From NCBI GenBank assembly GCA_900553935.1, contig USFK01000004.1:1-32860 (forward strand): 32,860 nt of DNA, written 5' to 3'. Within the stretch, counting starts at the first letter, position 1, and each line of letters begins with the position of its first letter. The position numbers and the translations under genes were made by a program. The DNA comes from an uncultured Collinsella sp. (GTDB lineage Bacteria > Actinomycetota > Coriobacteriia > Coriobacteriales > Coriobacteriaceae). The notes beneath the pieces were generated by a model that saw only the letters and a list, made by a program, of their open reading frames with translations, did no database searches and was not told where the DNA came from. Shown here piece after piece: positions 23,172 through 31,775 of the stretch.

Positions 23172-23239
23172 ACGAGAGTGGATAATTTCCCACTTTTGGC
23201 TCGAGTGCGGGCTTGAAGTGGGGGATTTTCCACTCTCGT
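23172..23239. repeat. Long imperfect hairpin after htpG
   Basis: ACGAGAGTGGA (23172-23182) pairs with TCCACTCTCGT (23229-23239). After a six-by-six internal loop, CCCACTT (23189-23195) pairs with AAGTGGG (23216-23222). The apical loop is about 20 bases. It follows htpG by 30 bases and may stop transcription, although only TTTGC-type T-richness follows. Confidence 0.75.
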
Positions 23240-23259
23240 TTGCTTTTGTACGGAGTAGT

Positions 23260-23341
23260 CATTGGGGACGTTCTTGAATGACTAGTCGTTGGGGACGTTC
23301 TTGTTTGACTAGTCATTCAAGAACGTCCCCAACGACTAGTC
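23260..23341. repeat. Three-unit GGGGACGTTCTTG repeat with 24-bp perfect inverted repeat
   Basis: The unit GTTGGGGACGTTCTTG (or ATTGGGG-) flanked by GACTAGTC occurs twice in direct orientation (core at 23274-23286 and 23291-23303) and once inverted (CAAGAACGTCCCC, 23318-23330). Units two and three form a perfect 24-base-pair inverted repeat (23280-23303 with 23318-23341) around a 14-base loop that itself contains GACTAGTC. No coding sequence is present. The region from 23342 to 23539 shows only a possible -10 (TAGTAT, 23424-23429) and an inverted repeat at 23452-23493. Confidence 0.88.
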
Positions 23342-23451
23342 GAACTGCTAGTTTGTGCGGGTTGTGGTTTTGGGAGCTGCGGGAATTTAAGATACTGTAC
23401 ATCTGTACGCTAACTCATCTTCGTAGTATATTGCTACCCGCAAAACTCAGC

Positions 23452-23493
23452 ACCATTGTGCCGCGACACGCTAAAGTGCCTCCGTACAATGGT
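23452..23493. promoter_or_regulatory. Inverted repeat upstream of the first YhgE/Pip gene
   Basis: ACCATTGT (23452-23459) and ACAATGGT (23486-23493) are perfect inverted copies 26 bases apart. They lie 47 bases or more before the chosen GTG start. It could be an operator or leader structure. Confidence 0.35.
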
Positions 23494-23539
23494 TGTTAAT
23501 AGCATGATTCGGCTAAACGATAGGATGGATGGTCCAAGC

Positions 23540-26314
23540 GTGAGTCTCGGCAGCAAACTATCCGATGCAAAGGTTTCCTTTGCAATCTTTAAACGCGACA
23601 TCAAGCGATTGATCGTGAACCCCGTCGCCCTGGTGGTTACCCTGGGCGTGTGCGTCATTCCCTCGCTGTATGCCTGGTACAACATCGTTGCCAACTGGGA
23701 TCCGTACGGAAATACCCAAGGCATTAAAATCGCCATCGCCAACAACGATCAGGGTACCCAGAACGACCTGGTGGGCGAGCTCAACGCGGGCGACAAGGTG
23801 GTCGATCAGCTCAAGGAGAACGACCGGCTTGGCTGGACCTTCGTCGATTCGGCGGCAGATGCCAAAGAGGGCGTCGAAAGTGGCGAATACTATGCTGCCA
23901 TCGTGATTCCCAAGAACTTCTCTGACAATCTCGTCTCGATGCTCGACGGCAATTATCATCAGCCGAAGCTCACCTATTACGTTAACGAGAAAAAGAGCGC
24001 CATTGCGCCCAAGGTCACCGATACCGGTGCCAACACCATCGAGGAGCAAATCAACTCGGAGTTCGTCTCCACGGTGGGCGAGACCGTTGCCAGTATTGCC
24101 AAGGATGCCGGAGTCGATTTAAAGGACAAGGCAACCCAGACTCAGGATTCGCTGGCCGGTTCGGTATCAGAGGCTTCCGACACGTTGGGCGAAGTTCGCG
24201 ATTCGATTGGCGACATGAACACCGCCATCGACAAGACGAGCAACTCGATTGCTTCGGCCGATGCTGCACTGGCGGGCCTGCAGGGGCAGGCGCCTTCGCT
24301 AACGCAGGCAATCGCTCAGGGTAATGATCTGCTGGGCGAAGCTCGCACCACGGCTGGCAAGTCCATCACCTCGCTCTCCAAGGCACTTTCGGAGGGCAGC
24401 ATCGTGCTGAGTAAGACATCGGCTTCTGCGAACGCCGCGATTGGCAGGCTTACCGGTACGGTTACGTCCACGACCACTCGAATCGACAACTCGCTCGAAT
24501 CCCTTCAGGCGACGATTGACCACAACAGCGCTGTCATCGAGCGCCTGCAGATTCTCGTTAACGATACGTCGACGGGATCGGAGAACGCCGATGCGCTCAT
24601 CGCGTCGACCATCAATTCGCTTCGCGAGCAAAACCAGAAGCTGCAGAGCATTAAGGATGGCCTTTCTGCACAGTCGAGGGCCATGGCAAACGACGCTAAG
24701 GCAATCTCGAACGCGAGTAACGCACTCAACACGGCAATTCAGACCGGTACGGCTAACCTCGGTCAGGCTCAGACCGATCTGGGGCAGAACGCGCTGCCGA
24801 AGGCTTCGAGCGCGCTTGACTCCTTTGCCGCCGTTTCGGGCGATTTGACCGGCATTGTATCGGGTATGACCCCCACGATAGCGAGCGCGCGCGGCACGCT
24901 GGCGCAGCTCGACGCCACGCTCAGGCAGGCAAAGACCACGCTGTCCCAAACCGATGCCTCCCTTGCCAAGGTTCAGGACAAGCTCGCGACCGCCGCTAAT
25001 GACATTGCGGCGCTGCAGACCTCTGAGTCTATGGGCGAGTTAGCCGACCTCATGGACGTCGACGTCAATGACGTGGCAGATTTCATGGCATCTCCGGTTG
25101 AGCTGACGTCCAAGTCAATCTATCCGGTCAAGAGCTTTGGCTCGGGCATCGCGCCCTTCTACACCAATCTGGCGCTGTGGGTAGGCGGCTATGTGCTCAT
25201 CGCTATCTACAAGCTCGAGGTCGACCGCGAGGGCATCGGTAGCTTTACGGCGCGTCAGGGATACTTTGGCCGCTGGCTGCTGATGGTGATCCTGGGTGCG
25301 TTCCAGGCCATTATCGTTACGGTGGGCGACCTGGTCATTGGCGTTCAGTGCGTCAATCCGCTGCTCTTTGTGCTGGGCGGCATCGCTATCTCGTTCACTT
25401 ACGTCAACATCATCTATGCGCTGTCCACCACCTTTAAGCATATCGGTAAAGCCATTGGCGTCATCCTCGTCATTGTGCAGATCCCCGGCTCGTCGGGCAT
25501 GTATCCCATCGAGATGATGCCCGGCTTCTTCCAATGGCTGCATCCGCTGCTGCCCTTCACCTATGGCATCAACCTGCTGCGCGAGACCGTCGGTGGCATG
25601 TATTCGTTCAACTACCTGTTCAACCTGTGCATCCTGGGCGTGTTCCTGATCGTGGCGCTCTTTATCGGTCTGCAGCTGCGCCCGTTGCTGCTCAACCTCA
25701 ACCTGCTCTTTGATAAACAGCTTTCCACGACGGGGCTCATGATCTGCGAGTCCAACGACCTGCCGCGCCAGCGCTATTCGCTGCGCACGGCCATGCGCGT
25801 CATGCTCGATTCCGATTCATACCGTCGCGAGTTGCTCGATCATGCCGTGGCGTTTGAGCATCGCTACCCGTACTACATCAAGGGCGGTTTTGCCGCCGTG
25901 GTAGGCGTGCAGGTTCTGCTCTTTGTGCTTTCGACGGTGCTCGATATCGACAATAACGGCAAGATCATCCTGCTCGTTATCTGGATCATTTCGGTTATCG
26001 CCATCTGTGGCTGGCTCATCAACATCGAGTACATCCGCGCGAGCCTCAATACCCAGATGCGCATCTCGGCGCTTTCGGATGAGGACCTGCGTCGCGAGAT
26101 GCGCGAGCACACGGCCGCCATTCCTGCTGCCCGTCGCATGTTTGGTCTCAACGCCAGCGAGCGGGGCACCAAGGACAGCGAACAGCCCACGAGCCGTCTG
26201 CCGCATATCGGTGCGCATCGTAAGGCTCAAGATGCCGACAACGTTGACAACGTAAGCGGAAATGACGGGGATACCACCCCGCTCGGCAAGCACTCCAAAG
26301 GAGGTGAGGCATAA
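23540..26314 (+). CDS. YhgE/Pip-domain membrane protein (long paralogue)
   Basis: YhgE/Pip proteins are ABC-2-like membrane proteins that include the Lactococcus phage infection protein and relatives of the type VII secretion factor EsaA. Their transport role is poorly defined. This 924-residue protein has one N-terminal membrane helix (27-47) ending in the hallmark WDPYGNT. A long extracellular region follows, predicted helical with many Ser/Thr/Ala-rich heptad repeats (about 200-500). Five or six helices form the C-terminal ABC-2-like domain (nt 25140-25690), and two further helices and a charged tail are extra. Start uncertain: GTG 23540 has GGATGG seven bases upstream; ATG 23525 and a TTG at 23456 are in frame but lack sites. 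The second paralogue begins immediately after. Confidence 0.87.
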   Translation: MSLGSKLSDAKVSFAIFKRDIKRLIVNPVALVVTLGVCVIPSLYAWYNIVANWDPYGNTQGIKIAIANNDQGTQNDLVGELNAGDKVVDQLKENDRLGWTFVDSAADAKEGVESGEYYAAIVIPKNFSDNLVSMLDGNYHQPKLTYYVNEKKSAIAPKVTDTGANTIEEQINSEFVSTVGETVASIAKDAGVDLKDKATQTQDSLAGSVSEASDTLGEVRDSIGDMNTAIDKTSNSIASADAALAGLQGQAPSLTQAIAQGNDLLGEARTTAGKSITSLSKALSEGSIVLSKTSASANAAIGRLTGTVTSTTTRIDNSLESLQATIDHNSAVIERLQILVNDTSTGSENADALIASTINSLREQNQKLQSIKDGLSAQSRAMANDAKAISNASNALNTAIQTGTANLGQAQTDLGQNALPKASSALDSFAAVSGDLTGIVSGMTPTIASARGTLAQLDATLRQAKTTLSQTDASLAKVQDKLATAANDIAALQTSESMGELADLMDVDVNDVADFMASPVELTSKSIYPVKSFGSGIAPFYTNLALWVGGYVLIAIYKLEVDREGIGSFTARQGYFGRWLLMVILGAFQAIIVTVGDLVIGVQCVNPLLFVLGGIAISFTYVNIIYALSTTFKHIGKAIGVILVIVQIPGSSGMYPIEMMPGFFQWLHPLLPFTYGINLLRETVGGMYSFNYLFNLCILGVFLIVALFIGLQLRPLLLNLNLLFDKQLSTTGLMICESNDLPRQRYSLRTAMRVMLDSDSYRRELLDHAVAFEHRYPYYIKGGFAAVVGVQVLLFVLSTVLDIDNNGKIILLVIWIISVIAICGWLINIEYIRASLNTQMRISALSDEDLRREMREHTAAIPAARRMFGLNASERGTKDSEQPTSRLPHIGAHRKAQDADNVDNVSGNDGDTTPLGKHSKGGEA

Positions 26315-28504
26315 ATGAAGAACATCCTGCATCTGTTTAAGCGCGATGTCCAAAACGTGTCTCGCTCCGTGATTGGCTTGATTGTCGTGATGGGTCTCAT
26401 TATCGTGCCGTGCCTGTACGCGTGGTTTAACATCGCCGGAAGCTGGGATCCGTATGGCAACACCGGCAATCTCAAGATCGCCGTGGTCAACACCGACGAG
26501 GGCTACGAGAGCGATCTGATTCCCGTCGAGGTCAACGTGGGCGAAAACGTAACCTCCACCCTGCGCGGCAACGAGAACTTCGATTGGGTCGTCCTCAACG
26601 ACCGCGATAAGGCGATTGAGGGCGTTAAGTCGGGCGCGTACTACGCTGCCGTCGTTATCCCTAAAACGTTTAGCGCCGACATGATGACGCTTTTCTCGAC
26701 CGAGGTGAAGCACGCCGATATCGAGTTCTATGAGAACCAGAAGGCCAACGCCATCGCGCAGATCGTGACTGAAAAGGGTTCGAGCGCCGTCCAGAGTCAG
26801 GTCAACGAGACCTTTACCAAGACCATCACGACCATCGGCCTTAAGACCGTGTCCAGCCTGCTCGACTATATGAGCACCGACCAGGTGAGCAACTTTATCG
26901 CCAATCTGTCCTCGACGCTGGGCGATTCGGTCCAGGACCTGCAGGACGTTCAGGCCAGTGCAACGTCGCTTGCGGGCATTTTGAGTTCTACGTCCGATTC
27001 ACTGACATCGGCGGGCGGCATGCTCAAGCAGACGGGCACTGTTGATGAGTCGACGAAGCAGCTGATGGAGCATGCCAAGAGCGGCATCAATGATTCCAAG
27101 GAAGCGCTCAAGGCCGCCAACGATACCGTTAACGCGGCGATTGACGGAAGCGCGGGCTCGTTCGACAACGTCTCCGCCGAGCTTGCGAAGGCATTCGATG
27201 CCGCGAATCAGCATGTTGACCTTACGGTGTCTCAGCTCAACGAAGCCGCAGCGGCGCTCAATGCGCGTGCCAAGGAAATCGACGACACGGCCGACCAGCT
27301 CCGCAGCTTTGCCGATCAGGTGAGTGACGAAAAGCTCCAGGACAGCCTCAAGTCTGTGGCTACATCGCTGGGCAGGATCGCGACGGAGTATCGTAACAAT
27401 GCGAAGGACCTGACGGCGACCGCAAAGTCCCTTTCGGACGGCATGTCCGAGGTCAACAACTCGCGTGCTGAGGTCGACCAGGCCATCGCCGATGCCAAGG
27501 CGGGTATCTCGGGTGCCAAGTCCGACTACGATTCTACGTTCTCGGTTAAGGCCAAGGAGCTCAAGAAGACCATTTCGGGCGTTCTGGATTCCCTGAACGG
27601 TATCTCGGGTGACTTGGATAGCGCAGTGAGCGGTCTGACCGACGCCTCCGGTTCGCTCGCGAAGGGTCTCTCCAAGGCTGCAAGGCTCGTCAACAAGGCT
27701 TCCGATCAGCTGGGTGAGGCATCGGAAAAGATTAGCGCGTTCAAGGACGAGCTCGACGGTGCCCTTATGTCGGACGATCTGGCCACGATCAAGACGATGA
27801 TCGGCAACGACCCCGATGGCCTCGCCGCGTCGCTTTCCGGCCCCGTTGCGCTCGATCGCAAGCCGGTCTATCCGATTCGCAACTACGGCTCGGCCATGGC
27901 GCCGTTCTATACGATTCTGTCGCTTTGGGTCGGCTCAATCGTACTGGCGGCCATGATGAAGGTCTCGGTTGACGATGAGCTTATCAACGAGCTCATCCCC
28001 GTACGCCTGCACGAGATTTACCTGGGCCGTTATCTGTTCTTTGGCGGTCTGGCTTTGCTGCAGGCAACGCTCGTGTGCGCGGGCGATATTCTGTTCTTTG
28101 GCATTCAGTGCGATAACCCGCTGCAGTTTGTGCTGGCGGGCTGGGTCGCGAGCCTCGTGTTCTCCAATATCGTCTACACGCTTACGGTTTCGTTTGGCGA
28201 TATCGGCAAAGCGCTCGCTGTCGTGCTGTTGGTCATGCAGGTCGGCGGTTCGGGCGGTACGTTCCCCATCGAGATGACCGGCCCCGTGTTCCAGGCAATC
28301 TATCCGTTCCTGCCGTTCACTCATGGCATCAACGCCATGCATGCCGCCATGGCCGGCGCCTACCATATGGAGTACTGGATTGAGCTGGGCATTCTGGCGA
28401 GCTATCTGATTCCGTCGCTGGCCTTGGGCGTGGTCTTCCGCCGCCCGGTCATCAAAGCCAACGACTGGATCATCGAAAAGCTGGAGTCGACCAAATTGAT
28501 TTAA
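26315..28504 (+). CDS. YhgE/Pip-domain membrane protein (short paralogue)
   Basis: This 729-residue protein shares the architecture of the gene before it: one N-terminal helix (about 17-38) followed by WDPYGNT, a long coiled-coil-like extracellular domain with many Ala/Ser/Asp heptads, and a C-terminal block of about five helices with PVYPIRNYGSAMAPFY at its entrance and PFLPFTHGINAMH near its end. It lacks the two extra helices and tail of the longer paralogue. A strong ribosome site AAAGGAGGTGA (26298-26308) lies in the end of the previous gene and its ATG follows that stop codon directly, so the pair is one operon and the products may form a heteromer. Confidence 0.93.
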   Translation: MKNILHLFKRDVQNVSRSVIGLIVVMGLIIVPCLYAWFNIAGSWDPYGNTGNLKIAVVNTDEGYESDLIPVEVNVGENVTSTLRGNENFDWVVLNDRDKAIEGVKSGAYYAAVVIPKTFSADMMTLFSTEVKHADIEFYENQKANAIAQIVTEKGSSAVQSQVNETFTKTITTIGLKTVSSLLDYMSTDQVSNFIANLSSTLGDSVQDLQDVQASATSLAGILSSTSDSLTSAGGMLKQTGTVDESTKQLMEHAKSGINDSKEALKAANDTVNAAIDGSAGSFDNVSAELAKAFDAANQHVDLTVSQLNEAAAALNARAKEIDDTADQLRSFADQVSDEKLQDSLKSVATSLGRIATEYRNNAKDLTATAKSLSDGMSEVNNSRAEVDQAIADAKAGISGAKSDYDSTFSVKAKELKKTISGVLDSLNGISGDLDSAVSGLTDASGSLAKGLSKAARLVNKASDQLGEASEKISAFKDELDGALMSDDLATIKTMIGNDPDGLAASLSGPVALDRKPVYPIRNYGSAMAPFYTILSLWVGSIVLAAMMKVSVDDELINELIPVRLHEIYLGRYLFFGGLALLQATLVCAGDILFFGIQCDNPLQFVLAGWVASLVFSNIVYTLTVSFGDIGKALAVVLLVMQVGGSGGTFPIEMTGPVFQAIYPFLPFTHGINAMHAAMAGAYHMEYWIELGILASYLIPSLALGVVFRRPVIKANDWIIEKLESTKLI

Positions 28505-28567
28505 TACAGCTACGTAAACGCCGTCGGAACATCGAGGTCTTCCAACCCGATGCTTTAGCGTAGTGAA

Positions 28568-28597
28568 TTGCATGGGCTGCTTGATTGTTGCTACAGT
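28568..28597 (+). promoter_or_regulatory. Possible promoter of the EamA transporter gene
   Basis: TTGCAT (28568-28573) and TACAGT (28592-28597) are spaced 18 bases. Transcription would start inside the 5' arm of the following hairpin, which would then not form in this transcript. Confidence 0.4.
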
Positions 28598-28599
28598 AG

Positions 28600-28634
28600 C
28601 GGGGCGTGCCGGGGGTCCGGCGCGTCCCGTTTTT
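28600..28634 (+). terminator. Intrinsic terminator of the YhgE/Pip operon
   Basis: A 13-base-pair GC-rich stem (CGGGGCGTGCCGG at 28600-28612 with CCGGCGCGTCCCG at 28617-28629, two wobbles) with a four-base loop is followed by five T residues. Confidence 0.88.
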
Positions 28635-28705
28635 ATTTGACCATGAGGCGGCACGCAGCCATACGCGTGCGGACACCACGCCCAGATTGAGTGTGAGGAT
28701 GTTCC

Positions 28706-29689
28706 ATGGCCCAATACGCTGCCAACGAAATCGAAAACATGCCCGATAGCCCTGTGGCCCGTGAGGATTTGGGTGCGGGCGGTATTCCGAGGGGCGCTGG
28801 CGCACGCTCTCCGCTGTTCTGGAAAGTTTTGCTACTTTCGGTGGCGGTCATCTGGGGCTACTCCTTTACCACTATGAAGGACGCACTCGGCACCATTCCG
28901 GTGTTCGAGCTGCTCTATGTACGCTTTCTGCCCGCAGCATTGGTCATGCTTGCCGTCTTCCACAAACGCATCATTGCACATTTCAACGCTCGTAATCTGA
29001 TCGTTGGCCTGAGTATGGGTGTGCTCATGTGGGCGTCCTATGCGTTGCAGACGGTCGGTCTGGCAAATACTACGGCGGGCAAGAACGCGTTTTTGACGGG
29101 TACGTACTGCATCCTCGTGCCCTTTGCGAGCTTTTTCCTGAGCGGCGAAAAGCTTACGCGCTACAACTTGGGTGCCGCGCTGCTGTGCCTAGCGGGCATT
29201 GGCCTCGTCGCACTCGATAGCGTTGAGTTCAACATCGGTGACGTCATTACGCTGGCGGGTGCGGCCTTTTTCGCCATCCAGATGGCGGTGACCGCCAAGT
29301 ACGGCCGCAAGATGGACATCAACGTCATCACGTTTTGGATGTTTGTGGGCAATGGCGTCTTGAGCCTGATCTCGTCGCTGCTATTCGAGACCCAGGCGCC
29401 TCTGTCCGTGTGGACGCCGAGCTTTATCGGCGTGATGGCCTTTCTCTCGGTGGGCTGCACGTGCGTGGCGCTGCTCATTCAAAACGTTGGCCTGGCGCAT
29501 GTCCCGGCTTCGACGGGCTCGCTGCTCCTTTCGATGGAGTCGCCTTCGGGCGTGTTGTTTTCGGTGCTGCTGATGGGGGAGGCGCTCACCTCGCGCCTGC
29601 TCGCCGGCTTCGTGCTTATCTTCCTGTCGATTATCTTGAGCGAGACTCACTTCGATTTTTTGCGTCGAAAGCCGAGCCCGCAATTGTAA
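28706..29689 (+). CDS. EamA/DMT-superfamily transporter
   Basis: EamA proteins are ten-helix inner-membrane exporters of metabolites such as amino acids. This 327-residue protein has a polar N-terminal tail of about 35 residues and then about ten hydrophobic helices in two EamA repeats. The first repeat includes IWGYSFTTMKDAL and a QTVGLANTTAGKNAFLTG segment typical of the family; the second has LIQNVGLAHVPASTGSLL with the matching SLL-x-ESP pattern. GAGG lies about ten bases before ATG 28706. It stands alone between two terminators. Its substrate cannot be told. Confidence 0.92.
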   Translation: MAQYAANEIENMPDSPVAREDLGAGGIPRGAGARSPLFWKVLLLSVAVIWGYSFTTMKDALGTIPVFELLYVRFLPAALVMLAVFHKRIIAHFNARNLIVGLSMGVLMWASYALQTVGLANTTAGKNAFLTGTYCILVPFASFFLSGEKLTRYNLGAALLCLAGIGLVALDSVEFNIGDVITLAGAAFFAIQMAVTAKYGRKMDINVITFWMFVGNGVLSLISSLLFETQAPLSVWTPSFIGVMAFLSVGCTCVALLIQNVGLAHVPASTGSLLLSMESPSGVLFSVLLMGEALTSRLLAGFVLIFLSIILSETHFDFLRRKPSPQL

Positions 29690-29701
29690 ACAACTTGTTG
29701 C

Positions 29702-29727
29702 GCCGCCCTCCCGGGGCGGCATTTTTT
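29702..29727 (+). terminator. Intrinsic terminator after the EamA gene
   Basis: GCCGCCC (29702-29708) pairs with GGGCGGC (29714-29720) around a five-base loop. Six T residues follow at 29722-29727. Confidence 0.92.
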
Positions 29728-29805
29728 ATGCCTCGCCCTTAAAGTTGTACCTTGCACTTTACGATATCAAAGTGCTTGCTGCAAAAACGTTACTGGAGGG
29801 CATTT

Positions 29806-31104
29806 ATGGCACCAGCTCTGTCCGATCTTCAACCGCAATCAGCGCCCAAGGCCACCGCAGCGGCGCAGGCCGCTATCGGTGACGGTCTCGTTGCAGAAGC
29901 TCAGGCTTTTGCAGACGAGCTCGCTGCGTGGCGACACGATCTCCACCAGATGCCCGAGCTGGGTAATAGCCTCCCACAGACCTCTGCGTATATCCAAGCG
30001 CGCCTGACTGAGATGGACATCCCATTTGCCACGCTCGTTGATGGTTCCTGCGTTGTGGGCCTTGTCGGCGCCGGTGCCGCCGCGGCCCAAGGCAATGGCG
30101 TCTGCACGGACGAGCAGGCCGGTACGGTCATCATGCTTCGTGGCGACATGGACGCCCTGCCCGTTGCCGAGGAATCCGGCGAGCCTTTCGCCTCTACGAA
30201 CGGCTGCATGCACGCATGTGGACACGATATGCACGCAACGGCGTTGCTTGGAGCGGCGCGCCTGCTCAAGGCCCGCGAGTCCGCGCTTGTTGATGCCAAC
30301 GCCACGGTTAAGTTGCTGTTCCAGCCGGGCGAGGAAACCTTTGAGGGTGCCCGCGCCGCCATCGCCGACGGTCTGCTTCAGAACCCGCGTCCTCAGGTCG
30401 CCTTTGCCATGCATGTCAATAGCCAGTCGCCGCTTGGCCTGGTGCTCTACGGCAGCCCGGCGCTCTCGGGCGTGTACGGTTTTCGCATCACGCTTCAGGG
30501 CAAGGGCGGCCATGGCTCGAGCCCCGAGATCTGCATCGACCCCATCACGGCCGGCGTGCACGTGCATCTGGCACTTCAGGAGCTTATCGCTCGCGAAGTG
30601 CCGGCGGCCAAGGAGGTCGCGCTTACCGTTGGCAAGTTCGCCGGCGGTCAGGCCGCAAATGTCATCCCTGATACTTGTGTGCTCGAGGGAACGCTGCGTG
30701 GCTTCGATGTCGAGCTCATGGAGCACCTCAAGGCCCGTATCGCGGAGGTCGTCAAAGGCGTTGCCACGACCTATCGTACGCCGGCGACTATTGAGACGCT
30801 CTCGGATGTTCCCCCACTCGTACTCGATGACGATATGACGCAGGCGTCGCTTGGCTACGTGGGCGCGGTGCTGCCCAAGTCCGCCTTCCTGCCGCTGTTC
30901 CACGCCATGGCGAGCGAGGACTTCGCGTTGATCTCGAGCGAGATCCCGAGTGCGTACTTTACCGTGGGCGCTGCCGTGACTGATACGGACGAGCATTTTG
31001 CTCAGCATCATCCCAAGGCACGTTTTAGCGATGCCGAGCTTCCCCTTGGCGCCGCGGCTTATGCTGCCGTCGCTTTGGGCTATATCGCTGACCACAAGGA
31101 GTAA
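29806..31104 (+). CDS. M20-family metal-dependent amidohydrolase/peptidase
   Basis: M20D enzymes hydrolyse N-acyl amino acids or related amides (hippurate hydrolase, IAA-amino acid hydrolase, AbgA-like). This 432-residue protein has WRHDLHQMPELG (42-53), the DMDALPV motif (114-120), the metal-binding CGHDMH (138-143), QPGEE (173-177), the dimerisation-domain motif GGHGSSPE, and ASEDF near the C-terminus. ATG 29806 is preferred, with GGAGGG six bases or so upstream; a start at 29752 lacks a site. The AAGGAG overlapping its stop codon serves the next, now broken, transporter gene, so the original operon coupled uptake and hydrolysis. Substrate is unknown. Confidence 0.92.
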   Translation: MAPALSDLQPQSAPKATAAAQAAIGDGLVAEAQAFADELAAWRHDLHQMPELGNSLPQTSAYIQARLTEMDIPFATLVDGSCVVGLVGAGAAAAQGNGVCTDEQAGTVIMLRGDMDALPVAEESGEPFASTNGCMHACGHDMHATALLGAARLLKARESALVDANATVKLLFQPGEETFEGARAAIADGLLQNPRPQVAFAMHVNSQSPLGLVLYGSPALSGVYGFRITLQGKGGHGSSPEICIDPITAGVHVHLALQELIAREVPAAKEVALTVGKFAGGQAANVIPDTCVLEGTLRGFDVELMEHLKARIAEVVKGVATTYRTPATIETLSDVPPLVLDDDMTQASLGYVGAVLPKSAFLPLFHAMASEDFALISSEIPSAYFTVGAAVTDTDEHFAQHHPKARFSDAELPLGAAAYAAVALGYIADHKE

Positions 31105-31107
31105 TCC

Positions 31108-31604
31108 ATAGCCCAGCAGCATAAATTCTTCTCCGGTTGGCTCGTCGTGGCCTCCGGCTTTGTCATCATGGCCACGGTCGTTATCGCCAAGATTTCGCTC
31201 GGCGCGATCTATGACCGTTTTGGCCTGCGCTTTGGCAATATCCTTGGCTCCGTTGCGTGCATTATCGCCTGCGTGGCGTTGTGCTTCCCGACGACGGACC
31301 TCGGTCCCATCGTGGCCGCGGTGAGCTTTGGTATCGGAACGTGCATGGGCACCATCACGCCTACCATCGCCGCGTCCAAGCAGTTTGGCATGGCCGACCT
31401 CGGCAAGGTCACGGCACTATTACCTCGCTCGAGATGGTCGGCGGCACCGTGGGCGCCATTGTCTCGGGCGTGCTGTTCGATGTCACGGGCTCCTTTGCGA
31501 GCACCTGGATTGTGTGCCTGGCGTGCTCCGTGGTCATGCTTGTGTTCCTGCTAGCATCCGAGCCTATCGCCGCCAAGTTGCGCGCGAGCGTGGCGGGGGA
31601 GTAG
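31108..31604 (+). pseudogene. Decayed MFS transporter gene (lost start, internal deletion, frameshift)
   Basis: The remains read AQQHKFFSGWLVVASGFVIMA, a typical first helix of MFS transporters of the oxalate/formate-antiporter type, and then jump straight to a central-loop/second-half sequence (LGAIYDRFGLRFGNILG). Roughly half the protein is therefore missing. The start position, correctly placed after AAGGAG (31096-31101), is ATA at 31108-31110 instead of ATG. At about 31413 one G seems lost in ACGGCAC (expected ACGGGCAC): the frame leaves GMADLGKVT and continues in another frame as GTITSLEMVGGTVGAIVSG to the stop at 31604. Length is about 165 codons against roughly 400 in the family. Confidence 0.85.
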
Positions 31605-31650
31605 ATAGGCCAAAGCGCATTGCCGCTTGTCCGCTTCGTCCGTGGCTACC

Positions 31651-31710
31651 GCGGCGGCGCATCTGGCCGAACGAGCCCCCATACCCTCGTTCGGTCAGAC
31701 GCGCCGCCGC
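31651..31710. repeat. Very stable hairpin before hisS
   Basis: GCGGCGGCGC (31651-31660) pairs perfectly with GCGCCGCCGC (31701-31710). Inside, CTGGCCGAACGAG (31663-31675) pairs with CTCGTTCGGTCAG (31686-31698) with one wobble. The loop is ten bases. No T-run follows. It may be a Rho-independent-like stop or a repeat element. Confidence 0.75.
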
Positions 31711-31727
31711 TGTATGTGTTTGTGCCG

Positions 31728-31733
31728 TATAAT
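31728..31733 (+). promoter_or_regulatory. -10 element of the hisS promoter
   Basis: A perfect TATAAT at 31728-31733 lies 43 bases before the hisS start. The -35 position falls in the 3' arm of the hairpin (GC-rich) and shows no match. The leader is too short for a T-box. Confidence 0.55.
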
Positions 31734-31775
31734 GACCGTTACCTATGACGCGATACAAAAGAAAGGTGTTTGCCC

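Noticed and set aside
23260..23341. CRISPR array
   Set aside because: Units are adjacent or inverted with no regular unique spacers, and no cas genes are present.
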